Shown: positions 16,986 to 25,044, counted from the stretch's first letter. The stretch: DNA of 32,720 nucleotides from a bacterium (GCA_030149525.1 JASBRJ010000268.1:1-32720), one strand, 5' to 3'. Program-made: numbers and translations. The notes: generated by a model from the sequence alone, not told the origin.

Positions 16986-17348
16986 TCAATCCCAATGACG
17001 TCCTCGATTGATCTCTTCCTTACGAATGGCTGCCTCTTCCAAATCGATGTCCAGGCGTCGAGCCAGGTCAAAGATATAACTCAACACATCGGCCAGTTCC
17101 GAGGCCAACTCTTGTTTTGTCTCAGCGTTTTCCGCCGCCTTACTCGGCTCGGTGAAGAGTTTTCGGTGACGGCGATAAGCCTTAGCCAGTTCTCCCACTT
17201 CCTCGGTGAGAAGAAGGAAGGTCTCCAGGTCGCTGGCTTTGTCCCAGCCGCGGGCTTTGACAAGTTCGTCGACATAGGTCTGCCAGTGGGCGAGACTGGC
17301 TCCGGGTGCAGGGATCGAGGGCCATTGGGATGGATCGGTTGAAGTCAT
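16986..17348 (-). CDS. MazG-like nucleotide pyrophosphohydrolase
   Basis: A 120-aa all-helical protein with the metal-binding signature of MazG/dUTPase-type NTP pyrophosphohydrolases: E49-E50-x2-E53 on one helix and E84-x2-D87 on the next. Such enzymes hydrolyse (d)NTPs to NMP and pyrophosphate, cleaning nucleotide pools or lowering them under stress. It is a short single-domain form rather than the two-domain E. coli MazG. Its ATG overlaps the stop of the preceding 529-aa protein (ATGA), so the two are translationally coupled and may work together. Confidence 0.9.
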   Translation of the reverse strand: MTSTDPSQWPSIPAPGASLAHWQTYVDELVKARGWDKASDLETFLLLTEEVGELAKAYRRHRKLFTEPSKAAENAETKQELASELADVLSYIFDLARRLDIDLEEAAIRKEEINRGRHWD

Positions 17349-18934
17349 GAGATGTCCTTACAAAGAGATTTGGCTCGCTGGAAATTTCGAGAAGAAAGCT
17401 TGAGTCTACCGGAAGAGAGGCTTCTTTTAAGCACTCCGGCGAGCAGCTTGAGACCGCGATCTTTTTGCAATTCCCTGGTCAATTCGCAAGCTTCGAACCA
17501 GTTGTCGAGTTGCTCCGAATCGATGGTGCAAAAGCTCGTCATGAGAACCAGGTAGAGACGATAAGCTTGCTCCAACTGACCCTTCTTGCGGGCTCGCACA
17601 GCGAGCAGGTGGAGACGCGACCGGGTGTGATGGTGAAGCCGGTCGTTTTCTCCGCGCCGGGTTTTGGCCTCTAGTGATGCATCGATGAGGGCCGCCTCGA
17701 TGGGATAGATACTGTCGCTCGGCCCGTGCTGGTCTATCACGGCTTTCGCCTGTCTGTCCAGATTTCCGGCTGTTCGAGGCTGACCCGCCTTATCGGCCAG
17801 TAGTGACCCTAGACGCAAGAAACTGTAGTGCTCCTGAAAGGAAAAGCCGACAAGTTGGGCAGTGGTGTTCTGCTCCAGCCAATGCATCAAGGTGAAGCCT
17901 TCAAAGTATCTGGCCTCTTCGAAGAGATAGAGAGCCACGCTCTCAATCCCTTTTATCATTCGAACGAGGATGTCCGACGGTGGAGGAGGGGTGAGCCGAA
18001 AGAGTTGGAGGACCATATCATAGGCCTCGTCACGCAATTCCAAGAGAAGCTCTTTCAGCGTTCTTTCTTCTACCAACGAGTTCCCTTGAAGGTCTACCTT
18101 GAGGCTATCGCATCGAATGATGATCTCAAACCCCGGGAGAAAGCCTGGTCGCTCGAAGCGCATCTTCTCTCCTCGATAGATAACGGTTTGCTCGGCCACC
18201 CCGGAGTCGTTGAGACTCATAAGTATCTCGGCTCTTAGGTGACGGGAACAGACGAAATGAACAAGAGCGTCGTGGGGCGGAAGAAAATCGAGTTGGTAGG
18301 CATGTTTCTCTCGGGGCAAAACCCGACGCCAGGCGAAAGGCCGGCGTTGGAACTCCACCTGTTTTCGCAGAGATTTTCCATTCCAGCTGAGGGGGAAGGG
18401 GGCGTGGGTGAAGGTTTTCAGAAGATCGGCCTCCCACGCTTTTGCGGTCCTTCCGCTAGTGAACGTCGGCAGCTCCAAAGAGACCAGAAGCGTTTTCTTG
18501 CCGCCGCTTTGAAGCTTTTCCCAGGCCGGGTCCCGACAGCTCCCAAAAAGGGCATCCCAGCGTTGCCCGCCGTCGTCGACACTGAGAAGAAATTCGGCCG
18601 CTCCGAGCTTCTTTGAACACACCACCGCCCGTGCAAGATCGATGTCTCGGCCGCTATAGTCCAGGATGGGGGCGGAGTCGGAGGGGGTGTCTGATTCGGG
18701 AGCGTCTCCTCGGAACTCAATCCGAGAGCCTCGGGTCTCTATTCGCACGTTAGATGAACCGTGTCGGCTGCGTTGGTGGAGCCACCGAACCAGAAAGCGA
18801 GGAAGATGATCTGGGTGACTGATGGATTGCTCCAGGCCTTTCCATGCGTGGGAGGAGGAGAGAGTAAAGCTACCCGTGCTCTCTTTCTCCCCGTGTTCAG
18901 CCAAACCGTCTAAGAGTTCGTCCAGGGTCGCCAT
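17345..18934 (-). CDS. 529-aa protein of unknown function, coupled to MazG
   Basis: I do not recognise this protein with confidence. The first 340 residues are mixed alpha/beta; segments such as L-A-R-A-V-V (about residues 99-104) followed by L-S-V-D-D-G, and D-L-Q-G-N-S-L-V-E-E-R before a long helix, have the rhythm of degenerate GHKL plus S5-fold proteins of the HtpG/MutL kind, but I cannot see the ATP-binding N, DxGxG or GxG motifs in intact form. The last 200 residues are helical and TPR-like (paired helices with repeated L-A..A..A spacing). No signal peptide or membrane helix. It overlaps the MazG-like gene by four bases and its start is ten bases from the first possible start of the opposing DUF72 gene. 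Confidence 0.72.
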   Translation of the reverse strand: MATLDELLDGLAEHGEKESTGSFTLSSSHAWKGLEQSISHPDHLPRFLVRWLHQRSRHGSSNVRIETRGSRIEFRGDAPESDTPSDSAPILDYSGRDIDLARAVVCSKKLGAAEFLLSVDDGGQRWDALFGSCRDPAWEKLQSGGKKTLLVSLELPTFTSGRTAKAWEADLLKTFTHAPFPLSWNGKSLRKQVEFQRRPFAWRRVLPREKHAYQLDFLPPHDALVHFVCSRHLRAEILMSLNDSGVAEQTVIYRGEKMRFERPGFLPGFEIIIRCDSLKVDLQGNSLVEERTLKELLLELRDEAYDMVLQLFRLTPPPPSDILVRMIKGIESVALYLFEEARYFEGFTLMHWLEQNTTAQLVGFSFQEHYSFLRLGSLLADKAGQPRTAGNLDRQAKAVIDQHGPSDSIYPIEAALIDASLEAKTRRGENDRLHHHTRSRLHLLAVRARKKGQLEQAYRLYLVLMTSFCTIDSEQLDNWFEACELTRELQKDRGLKLLAGVLKRSLSSGRLKLSSRNFQRAKSLCKDIS

Positions 18935-18994
18935 GGTTGTGGTTTGGTCGTTGCGCTAGGGCATCCCTGTTCGGCCCAGAAACGCTCCAAGGTG

Positions 18995-19924
18995 AGCGAT
19001 CAACTGCATCTCTTTTCTCAACCGGAGCAGACGGTCTCGTGTGCGGCCGACTCGCCCTTGACCACCGAATCTGCAAGGCTTGCTTTAGGGCGTTGGCCGG
19101 GATTGTATCTGGGAACCTCTTCTTGGACATTTCCCGGTTGGTCCGAGCTCGTTTACGGCGGGGAGTACAGCAAGACCGTCTTGGCCGACCGGGGGCTTCG
19201 GGCCTATTCCAATCTCGGTTTTTTTCGGACCGTCTCTCTGGACCGGACCTACTATCGGCCCATGTCGGAGCAGGGCTATTTCCACCTGGCCTCTCAGGTG
19301 CCCCAGGGCTTTAAATTTGTGGTGAAAGCCCCACGAGAGCTGTTGCGCCCTACCACTCGGGGCTTTGATCTGGCTGCCTTCTCGCGGGAGTTTCTAACGC
19401 CTCTGACCGGCGGCTTGGGAGATAAGCTCGGAGTCATTCTGATTCAGTTTCCTCCCGGAACAGCCGCCGATTACGGACGTCCCTTCTTGGGCTATCTCAG
19501 CCGCTTTCTCAAAGGTCTGCCTCGTTCTCTCACTTTCAGTCTGGAAGTGAGAGATGAGGAGTTGCTCGATTCCGATCTCAGCGAGGCTATGAAGGGAGCC
19601 CCGGTGTCCCTTTGCGGTTCTATTCATTCCTCGCTCCCTTCACCGGATCAGCAGCTCCTCAAGGTGCCGCCGACTCCCGAAATCCCTCTCGTCTTCCGCT
19701 GGAATATCAGGCCCAGTATGGCCTACGAAGACGCCAAGGGCCGCTTCGAGCCGTTTCGCGAGATCCAGATGGAAGACATCAAGCGTCGAGAGTTGCTGGT
19801 GCGCCTGGTCAAGAGAGCCCTCAAAGCCGGTCGGTCGGTGTACGTCACGGCCAACAACAAGGCGGAAGGGTGTGCGCCGCTCACTTTGCTCAGGTTTTTG
19901 GAGGGGTTGGATGAAGAGCTGTAG
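18995..19924 (+). CDS. DUF72 (YecE-like) TIM-barrel protein
   Basis: A protein of about 309 residues. It has the DUF72 opening G-L-Y-L-G-T-S-S-W-T-F-P-G-W, the Y-S..L.F-F-R-T-V segment where the family usually has a N-T-F-Y-like stretch, and the F-V-V-K-A-P-R-E-L pattern (usually F-x-x-K-x-x-x-x-x-T-H), followed by L-G-x-x-L-I-Q-F-P-P and, near the end, V-Y-V-T-A-N-N-K-A-E-G, all matching the family order. DUF72 proteins are TIM barrels of unknown function, sometimes linked to iron-sulfur or nucleic-acid work. The start is uncertain: TTG 18944 or GTG 18995; I prefer the GTG, after which D-Q-L-H-L-F begins, since neither has a clear ribosome binding site. Confidence 0.85.
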   Translation, partial: SDQLHLFSQPEQTVSCAADSPLTTESARLALGRWPGLYLGTSSWTFPGWSELVYGGEYSKTVLADRGLRAYSNLGFFRTVSLDRTYYRPMSEQGYFHLASQVPQGFKFVVKAPRELLRPTTRGFDLAAFSREFLTPLTGGLGDKLGVILIQFPPGTAADYGRPFLGYLSRFLKGLPRSLTFSLEVRDEELLDSDLSEAMKGAPVSLCGSIHSSLPSPDQQLLKVPPTPEIPLVFRWNIRPSMAYEDAKGRFEPFREIQMEDIKRRELLVRLVKRALKAGRSVYVTANNKAEGCAPLTLLRFLEGLDEEL

Positions 19925-19980
19925 CCGCCGCAAATCCTCTCATTCCTGCCGGAAATAAGAGAAAAAAATTCCTTCGAAAG

Positions 19981-20009
19981 TTGACGTTTTTTCATGGTTT
20001 TTTTAAGGT
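19981..20009 (+). promoter_or_regulatory. Sigma70-type promoter
   Basis: TTGACG (19981-19986), a T-rich 17-base spacer, and TAAGGT (20004-20009) lie just upstream of the small membrane protein gene at 20046. The spacing is ideal and the -35 box nearly perfect; the -10 box is weaker. Confidence 0.6.
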
Positions 20010-20045
20010 CGGTTTCTTAACTTCAAAATGAAGGAGAACGAAAAT

Positions 20046-20411
20046 ATGTTCGTATATCAATCCGGCCTTGACAGAGGGGCCCACAGATCAAAAGAGACGC
20101 AGGTGGAGAACTTTTTCCACCGTCCGGAGCGTTGGGCCGAGAGGGTGTCTTCAAGCTCTCTTATCCTTGTACTGTCGGCGTTAGTCCTGGGAGGAGTTTC
20201 CAAGGTGGTTTCTCTCCCGACGGCGGCCTTCGGGTTCACCATACTGGCTTTGGCCTGGGTCTTGGGAGAGGATAGGAGTGACGGGGAACCGTTGTGGATC
20301 AACCGTCTCTCTCTTGCTGCCACAGGAATGCTCTATTTTGGGATAGGGCACTGTCTTGGTCTGGTCGTCATGCTGGGCTTACCGGTTCTGGCAAAACTTT
20401 GCCGAGACTGA
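20046..20411 (+). CDS. Small membrane protein of unknown function
   Basis: A 121-aa protein with a soluble, charged N-terminus of about 37 residues and then three hydrophobic stretches (about residues 38-52, 57-72 and 88-116). No family recognised. The ATG at 20046 has AAGGAG nine bases upstream; the ATG at 20028 would put that ribosome binding site inside the coding region, so 20046 is better. The gene stands alone, with its own promoter (19981-20009) and a strong terminator (20429-20455), which argues that it is real and separately regulated. Confidence 0.72.
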   Translation: MFVYQSGLDRGAHRSKETQVENFFHRPERWAERVSSSSLILVLSALVLGGVSKVVSLPTAAFGFTILALAWVLGEDRSDGEPLWINRLSLAATGMLYFGIGHCLGLVVMLGLPVLAKLCRD

Positions 20412-20428
20412 AAGTCTGTCATTCCATG

Positions 20429-20455
20429 AAAAAAGCCGGTCTGACCGGCTTTTTT
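20429..20455. terminator. Strong bidirectional terminator
   Basis: Six A, then GCCGGT-CTG-ACCGGC, then six T: a perfect 12-bp inverted repeat with a three-base loop. It sits between the converging small membrane protein gene and the CBS-domain gene and works as an intrinsic terminator on both strands. Confidence 0.93.
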
Positions 20456-20477
20456 CGTTTTCCGTATCTCGTGCGGC

Positions 20478-20852
20478 TCAAGACTCTCGAAGCTTGATGT
20501 ACTCTTTGACCACGTCAAGGGCGGTGACAACTCCCACCGGCACCTCGCCCTCCGTCACGATGACACGTCGGATGTTGGCGTCGGCCATGCGCTTGGCTAC
20601 GTCGAGAACATCTTTGTCGGGAGTGATTTCAAAGACGAAAGGCGTCATGATGTCGCGAGCGGTTTTACCCTCAAAGTCGGTTCCGGACACCAGGTTGGTT
20701 CGGGAAATGAGGCCCACGGCAAAGCCTTTGTCGTTGACCACCGGGGCTCCGCTGATCTGATGGACTTTGAAGAAGTCGATAATGTCATTGACCTGGGCAG
20801 TGAGCTGAATGGTCTTGACCGGTGAACTCATAATATCTTTGACTGTTGGCAT
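20478..20852 (-). CDS. CBS-domain pair protein
   Basis: A 124-aa protein consisting of a single Bateman module: CBS 1 about residues 7-57 (V-K-D-I-M-S-S-P-V start) and CBS 2 about residues 66-120 (A-R-D-I-M-T-P start, ending T-A-L-D-V-V-K). CBS pairs bind adenosine nucleotides or S-adenosylmethionine and usually regulate a partner. There is no attached catalytic domain. It is the last gene of the sulfurtransferase-SufE operon (23-base gap to sufE), which suggests it senses a ligand tied to sulfur or energy state, but this is inference. GGAG lies 11 bases before the ATG. Confidence 0.92.
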   Translation of the reverse strand: MPTVKDIMSSPVKTIQLTAQVNDIIDFFKVHQISGAPVVNDKGFAVGLISRTNLVSGTDFEGKTARDIMTPFVFEITPDKDVLDVAKRMADANIRRVIVTEGEVPVGVVTALDVVKEYIKLRES

Positions 20853-20875
20853 GAACCTGAATTCTCCAGGGCCGA

Positions 20876-21346
20876 CTACTGGCCTTTCAGCTCCTCGGCC
20901 GCGGCTTCAACTTTCATTTTTTTCGCGAGAATCTTCACCAATTCGATCATTCCCATGAGGCCCTGACCTTTACCCATGGAGAGTTCTTTGCCGAAAACTT
21001 CATAGACCAGGTCGGTGGGGACGGTGGCTATAGCGTCCGGCTCCTCACCCGAGAGGGTTTCGTCCAGGATGACGGCCATAGCTTTGGCGCTTATCCCTTG
21101 AGGGTTTTCCACAGCAAAATGAAACTTCACCCCACCGTCCGGGTGCGCTGTGGTGAACACGTAGGCTTCCGACTCACAACGCTTGACATGATTTGTCTCG
21201 GGAAAGGGGCGTTTGGCTACGCTTTCGGGAACATCCTCAAACCGGTCGGCGAAGTCGATGAGCGTCATGAACCTGTCTTGACGATCCTCCACAAGCTTCA
21301 AGTCTTCCAGCAGTTCGGCCACTCGAGGTGGCAAAGGTTTGGACAT
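20876..21346 (-). CDS. sufE: SufE-like sulfur acceptor protein
   Basis: A 156-aa SufE-family protein. SufE accepts persulfide sulfur on a conserved Cys and passes it on for Fe-S cluster assembly; here Cys57 in V-K-R-C-E-S-E is the expected acceptor (usual pattern G-C-x-S). It begins at ATG 21346, overlapping the sulfurtransferase stop by one base (TAATG), so translation is coupled. The usual partner SufS is not in the window; the adjacent thiosulfate sulfurtransferase may instead supply or share sulfur. The same pairing of a CysA/SseA-type sulfurtransferase with a SufE-like gene is known in mycobacteria. Confidence 0.88.
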   Translation of the reverse strand: MSKPLPPRVAELLEDLKLVEDRQDRFMTLIDFADRFEDVPESVAKRPFPETNHVKRCESEAYVFTTAHPDGGVKFHFAVENPQGISAKAMAVILDETLSGEEPDAIATVPTDLVYEVFGKELSMGKGQGLMGMIELVKILAKKMKVEAAAEELKGQ

Positions 21347-22218
21347 TACGGTTTCTCGATGGGAGCGCCGACCAGGTTGCCCCACTCGGTCCAAGAGCCG
21401 TCGTAGTTGCGTACCTTCTCAAAGCCCAGAAGATGACTCAGCACAAACCAGGTGTGGGAACTGCGCTCACCGATGCGGCAGTAGACCACGATGTCGTCGT
21501 CTTTCTTTAAGCCCTTTTCTTCGCAGTAGATAGCTTTGAGTTCATCGGCGGTTTTGAAGGTGCCGTCCTCGTTGGCGGCGCGGGCCCACGGTACGTTGGC
21601 AGCGCCTGGAATGTGTCCGCCACGGAGAGCGCCTTCGTTGGGGTAGTCTTCCATATGAAGACGTTCACCGGTAAACTCCAACGGGGAGCGGACGTCCACC
21701 AGGGGCCGGGTCGCTTTCACATGCTCGAGCACCTGATCCCGGAAGGCACGAATCTTACTGTCGTCCCGAGTGGGAACGGGGTAGTCGGTGGACTCGAATT
21801 TGGGAATATCGCGAGTGAGTTCGCGCTTTTCCGCCTCCCACTTGGCCCGACCCCCGTCCATAAGCTTCACCTTTTTGTGTCCGAAAAGAGAGAACACCCA
21901 GAGAGCGTAAGCCGCCCACCAGTTGCTCTTGTCGCCGTAGAAAACGACGGTGGTATCGGGAGTGACCCCGATTTTACTCATCAATTGGGCAAATTTTGGG
22001 GCCGAAAGGTAGTCTCTCGTGACAGGATCGTTGAGATCGGTGGTCCAGTCGACTTGAACGGCGCCGGGAATATGACCGGAGGCGTAGAGCAAGATATCCT
22101 CGTTGGACTCTACCAGACGAACGTTCTTGTCGTCTTTGTGCTGGGCCACCCAGTCGGTGGTCACCAAGATGTCACTGTTGACGTAGCCGCGTTCTTCAAT
22201 AGGAACTGATGTTTTCAT
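21346..22218 (-). CDS. Thiosulfate sulfurtransferase, CysA/SseA type
   Basis: A 290-aa two-domain rhodanese. It moves sulfane sulfur from thiosulfate or mercaptopyruvate to an acceptor. The C-terminal domain holds the active-site loop C-R-I-G-E-R-S with Cys247; this loop and the following S-H-T-W-F-V-L are typical of actinobacterial CysA/SseA. The N-terminal domain is catalytically silent (F-Y-G-D-K in place of a Cys loop). I start at ATG 22218, which is preceded by AGAGGTGAG four bases upstream; a GTG nine bases earlier falls inside that ribosome binding site. It heads the operon with sufE and the CBS protein. The substrate (thiosulfate or 3-mercaptopyruvate) is not decided by sequence; the loop favours thiosulfate. 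Confidence 0.92.
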   Translation of the reverse strand: MKTSVPIEERGYVNSDILVTTDWVAQHKDDKNVRLVESNEDILLYASGHIPGAVQVDWTTDLNDPVTRDYLSAPKFAQLMSKIGVTPDTTVVFYGDKSNWWAAYALWVFSLFGHKKVKLMDGGRAKWEAEKRELTRDIPKFESTDYPVPTRDDSKIRAFRDQVLEHVKATRPLVDVRSPLEFTGERLHMEDYPNEGALRGGHIPGAANVPWARAANEDGTFKTADELKAIYCEEKGLKKDDDIVVYCRIGERSSHTWFVLSHLLGFEKVRNYDGSWTEWGNLVGAPIEKP

Positions 22219-22312
22219 AAAACTCACCTCTGTTGTAGTTTGTTACCCGGCCGTTCGGGCTCCAAACGGTAGAGCCTTCGTGCCCACGCGATGCTCCGGC
22301 CCTGGGCAAAAG

Positions 22313-22342
22313 AAAAAGGGCGCCGAAGCCGGCGCCCTTTTT
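22313..22342 (-). terminator. Terminator of the 498-aa lipoprotein gene
   Basis: AAAAAGGGCGCC (22313-22324) and GGCGCCCTTTTT (22331-22342) form a perfect 12-bp stem with a six-base loop. It lies 17 bases beyond the stop of the lipoprotein gene, which reads on the minus strand, and separates it from the downstream sulfurtransferase operon. Confidence 0.92.
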
Positions 22343-22358
22343 AATTCTTGCCCGTCGA

Positions 22359-23855
22359 TCAGTTCTGACGAGAAAAGAAGGTGATGAAACTGGCTCCCGA
22401 GGTAGGGAAGAAAGTTGTGGTGGCGCCAGTGGTCTTGTTGATGGTGACGATATTGGTGGCGGAGTCCACTCCAAACAGGTCGGTGTTGAACGGGTTCACC
22501 GCAAGCGAGGTGAACAGTTGAGTGGGATTGGTCGTGGTGATCGCTGTACCCGTACCGGCGGTGAGGCTCAAAGACGAGAGACCGTTAGCGGTGGCACCGC
22601 CTGCGGTGTAGAGAAACTTGTTCTCCACAAAAGACTCCACCGCAAGGCCCTCACCGGTGTTGGCAAGGCCGGTGGCTCCCACGAAGGTTGCCGCACCTGA
22701 GGTGGGGTTCAGAGTGTAGACGCCGTTGGCGACTGGTCCGGCAATGTAGGCGTAGACTTTTGAGTCGGCCGGATTCACGGTGAGACCGGTGACCTGCATC
22801 GCTGCGTTGGGTGTTCCTCCAACGGTGATGTCGACAGCGTTGACGATGGCTCCCGTATCAGCGTTGATGGTCAAGAGTTGGGTGTTGCCCATGGCCTGGT
22901 CGGCTACGACCAGAATGCGTCCCTGGGCGAAAGTTCCGTGGGTCAGAGTCGCTATCCCGCGAATCTGTCCGTAGGCCGGGGCCAGCACAGCAATGGTGTC
23001 GTTGGCGGCACCTACGGTGGGGAACACCTGGCGTCTGAGCAGAGCGCCGGCGCCGGGAGCAAGATAGGCGTAGAGTTCACCGTTCACAAAGAACGGATTG
23101 GATACAGCCACGTTGCTGGAGCTGGTCGCAGCAGCCAGAACAGTGATACCACCGCCGGTTTTGACCTGCAGGTTCGGAAAACTGGCTACACCGTTGACGG
23201 TGACGGCGCTGTTACCGCTCAAGGTGGTGTTGCCGGTGGGGTCGTTGGCGACTACGATTTGCACGGTGCTGGCAGTCGATACCAGGTTTCCGTTGGCGTC
23301 GCGCACTTCCACCTGGATGGTGTTGGGGAAGTTCGTGTTCTTGGTCACGCTATTGGTAGCGTTCGGCGCAGTACCGGTCGCCGGGGGGGCGGGCGGTTGA
23401 ACCAGAAACTTGATCTGACCGGGGGTGGAAGAGGTGATGGTCAGCTGTTGGTCTGCGGTCTGGGCGCTGATCAGTCCGTCGGCGGTGGCACGGAACGCGT
23501 ACTGACCGGTTTTGTCGATGGACAAGTTGTTGAAAGTTGCGATTCCACCAACCGCGTTTTTGGTCGTTGTGCCGGACAGAGTGGCTCCGTTGGGATTGAC
23601 CAGAGAGACTGTGATCGCTCTGGTGTCTGTGGTGACGACCTTGCCGTTGTGATCGAGCACGGCGACGGTGAGACTGAAAGGGGAGTTGGCGGCACGTTGA
23701 GGTAGGGTGACGAAGCTCAGGCGAACGGGAGCATCGGCGTTCTGGAAAGTTTGAAAAGTGGGGTAGTTGTTGGTTCCGCTGGAACTTCCGCAACCGATAA
23801 ATAGGATTGCGAGAACGCTAGCGACAAAATAACTTAACACTCTACGGAGTGGCAT
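22359..23855 (-). CDS. Large lipoprotein with Ig-like repeats and a propeller-like C-terminus
   Basis: A 498-aa lipoprotein: hydrophobic residues 6-20 and lipobox F-I-G-C with Cys22. Residues about 40-140 and 148-260 are two bacterial Ig-like repeats, each with F-x-V-x-V-x-D-x-x-G-x-x-V near the start, a G-x-T-x-L-S-G-T centre and a G-V/I-A-x-F-x-N-L end, as in invasin/Big-type domains. Residues 265-498 contain repeated strands with L-x-x-I-N-x-x-T-G and similar N-P..Y-A-Y-I / N-P..D-L-F-G-V pieces, suggestive of a beta-propeller of the DUF4394 kind. Ser/Thr/Asn/Ala-rich, few charges, typical of a surface protein. The start has an excellent AAGGAGG four bases upstream. It is transcribed alone and ends at a strong terminator. 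Confidence 0.85.
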   Translation of the reverse strand: MPLRRVLSYFVASVLAILFIGCGSSSGTNNYPTFQTFQNADAPVRLSFVTLPQRAANSPFSLTVAVLDHNGKVVTTDTRAITVSLVNPNGATLSGTTTKNAVGGIATFNNLSIDKTGQYAFRATADGLISAQTADQQLTITSSTPGQIKFLVQPPAPPATGTAPNATNSVTKNTNFPNTIQVEVRDANGNLVSTASTVQIVVANDPTGNTTLSGNSAVTVNGVASFPNLQVKTGGGITVLAAATSSSNVAVSNPFFVNGELYAYLAPGAGALLRRQVFPTVGAANDTIAVLAPAYGQIRGIATLTHGTFAQGRILVVADQAMGNTQLLTINADTGAIVNAVDITVGGTPNAAMQVTGLTVNPADSKVYAYIAGPVANGVYTLNPTSGAATFVGATGLANTGEGLAVESFVENKFLYTAGGATANGLSSLSLTAGTGTAITTTNPTQLFTSLAVNPFNTDLFGVDSATNIVTINKTTGATTTFFPTSGASFITFFSRQN

Positions 23856-24192
23856 AAGGCCTCCTTCAGAAAAAGGGGTACCTCGCAGGCCCCCCCGGAT
23901 TAGGATGATTCGCCCATGTACTGCAGAGGATTGAGAGATCCTGGTTCTTCTCAGAGGCCGATAATTTCTCTGAGCTTTCTAAGAACTGTGGGCTGGTATT
24001 TGTCCACCTGACTGCTGAAAATGACTCCCAGCCCATCTGTATAGGCAAGGTCCGGAGCCTAGCTGAACGGCTTGGAGACTGAGGATGGGCTCCCTCCGGA
24101 CATCATCTGCCTTTGGAGGACTCTGGAAGATTGTGAAAGAAATCACAAAGTGTGGGGAAGAACGGGAAAGCCGTCGCGCTGACTCAATAAGA
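23856..24192. other. Structured divergent intergenic region
   Basis: This 337-base gap separates the lipoprotein start (minus) from the menaquinone operon (plus). I find no convincing gene in it. It holds three long inverted repeats: GTTCTTCTCAGAG (23944-23956) with CTCTGAG (23968-23974) and AAGAAC (23981-23986), the two right-hand parts separated by a six-base bulge; TGGGCTGG (23989-23996) with CCAGCCCA (24028-24035); and GTCCGGAG (24050-24057) with CTCCGGAC (24094-24101). The last competes with an alternative stem, GGAGCC (24054-24059) with GGCTCC (24088-24093). A CRP-type palindrome follows at 24131. Transcribed on the plus strand, these could form a structured leader of the menaquinone mRNA. 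An open frame from 24085 joins mqnP but has no recognisable content before 24193. Confidence 0.5.
24131..24148. promoter_or_regulatory. Perfect CRP/FNR-family operator-like palindrome
   Basis: TTGTGAAAGAAATCACAA is an 18-base perfect inverted repeat with a six-base centre. Its core, TGTGA-N6-TCACA (24132-24147), equals the CRP consensus. The centre lies about 53 bases before the mqnP start codon. Regulation of a respiratory quinone operon by a CRP/FNR-family protein would be sensible. No regulator gene is in the window and I cannot place a clear -10/-35 pair beside it. Confidence 0.55.
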
Positions 24193-25044
24193 ATGAAGAA
24201 CACCTTCGATAAGCTGTGGGAACTCCTTAGACTGGAGCAGACCTTGTTCGCCCTTCCGATCGCGATATCGGCCAGTTTGTGGGCGGCCCTAGGACTGCCC
24301 CCCTTAAAGGCCATGCTTCTAATGATTGTCGCCATGGTGGCCGCCCGAACCGCTGGTATGAGTGCCAATCGCCTCATCGACGCTCGCATCGACTCAAAGA
24401 ACCCTCGCACCGCAGAGCGCCTCTTGCCCTCAGGACGAATTCAGCCGGCACCGGTGCTCCTCGTGCTGATGGTCTCTCTTGCTTTGTTGGCCTGGTCGGC
24501 CTGGTCACTCAACCCACTCTGCTTCAAGCTGTGTCCACTGGCCTTTCTTCTGCTCTTGTCCTACAGCTATCTCAAGCGTTTCACCTGGGCGTGCCATTTC
24601 GGTTTAGGCGCCGTTCAGGCGTGCGGCCCTTTGGGAGCCTGGTTCGCCATTACCGGCAGCTTCGACTGGGCCGCCCTCTGGCTGGCTCTCGGCGTGGCTT
24701 TTTGGATGGCGGGTTTCGACATTCTCTACGCCCTGGCCGACGAAGAGTTCGACCGAGAGCACGGAATCTATTCCGTCCCCGGTTGTTTCGGGGCGGAAAC
24801 GGCTTGCCGGGTTAGCAAACTCTGTCATCTTGTCTGTTTTCTCTTCTGGTGTCTGTTTAGTTACACCGTAGGAGGGGGACCATTCTTAGGAGCGGGGATG
24901 GGTGCGGTTGGTTCCATGCTGGTGTGGGAACATGTTCTAGTGGGACCACAAAGGCTTGGCCAACTGCCCCTGGCCTTTTTCAAGGTCAATAGTTTTATTT
25001 CAGTCATCATACTGGGGGCGACGGTAGGAGAGATATTTTTATGA
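24193..25044 (+). CDS. mqnP: UbiA-family prenyltransferase (MqnP-type)
   Basis: A 283-aa polytopic membrane enzyme that attaches the isoprenoid chain to the aromatic quinone precursor. Both Mg-diphosphate motifs are intact: N59-R60-L-I-D63-x3-D67-x2-N70-P-R-T and D176-I-L-Y-A-x2-D183-x3-D187-x3-G191. About eight hydrophobic segments surround them. In this setting, with mqnA, mqnC and a ubiE/menG gene downstream, the substrate is most likely the futalosine-pathway 1,4-dihydroxy-6-naphthoate rather than 4-hydroxybenzoate. I start at ATG 24193 where homology begins (L-R-L-E-Q-T-L-F-A-L-P); no ribosome binding site is evident. The stop overlaps the next start (ATGA). Confidence 0.9.
   Translation: MKNTFDKLWELLRLEQTLFALPIAISASLWAALGLPPLKAMLLMIVAMVAARTAGMSANRLIDARIDSKNPRTAERLLPSGRIQPAPVLLVLMVSLALLAWSAWSLNPLCFKLCPLAFLLLLSYSYLKRFTWACHFGLGAVQACGPLGAWFAITGSFDWAALWLALGVAFWMAGFDILYALADEEFDREHGIYSVPGCFGAETACRVSKLCHLVCFLFWCLFSYTVGGGPFLGAGMGAVGSMLVWEHVLVGPQRLGQLPLAFFKVNSFISVIILGATVGEIFL

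Noticed and set aside
22878-23705. Long plus-strand open frame of 275 codons opposite the large lipoprotein gene
   Set aside because: It is antisense to a well-supported lipoprotein gene, is very rich in Gly and Val, and has no motif. It reflects the base composition of the opposite strand.
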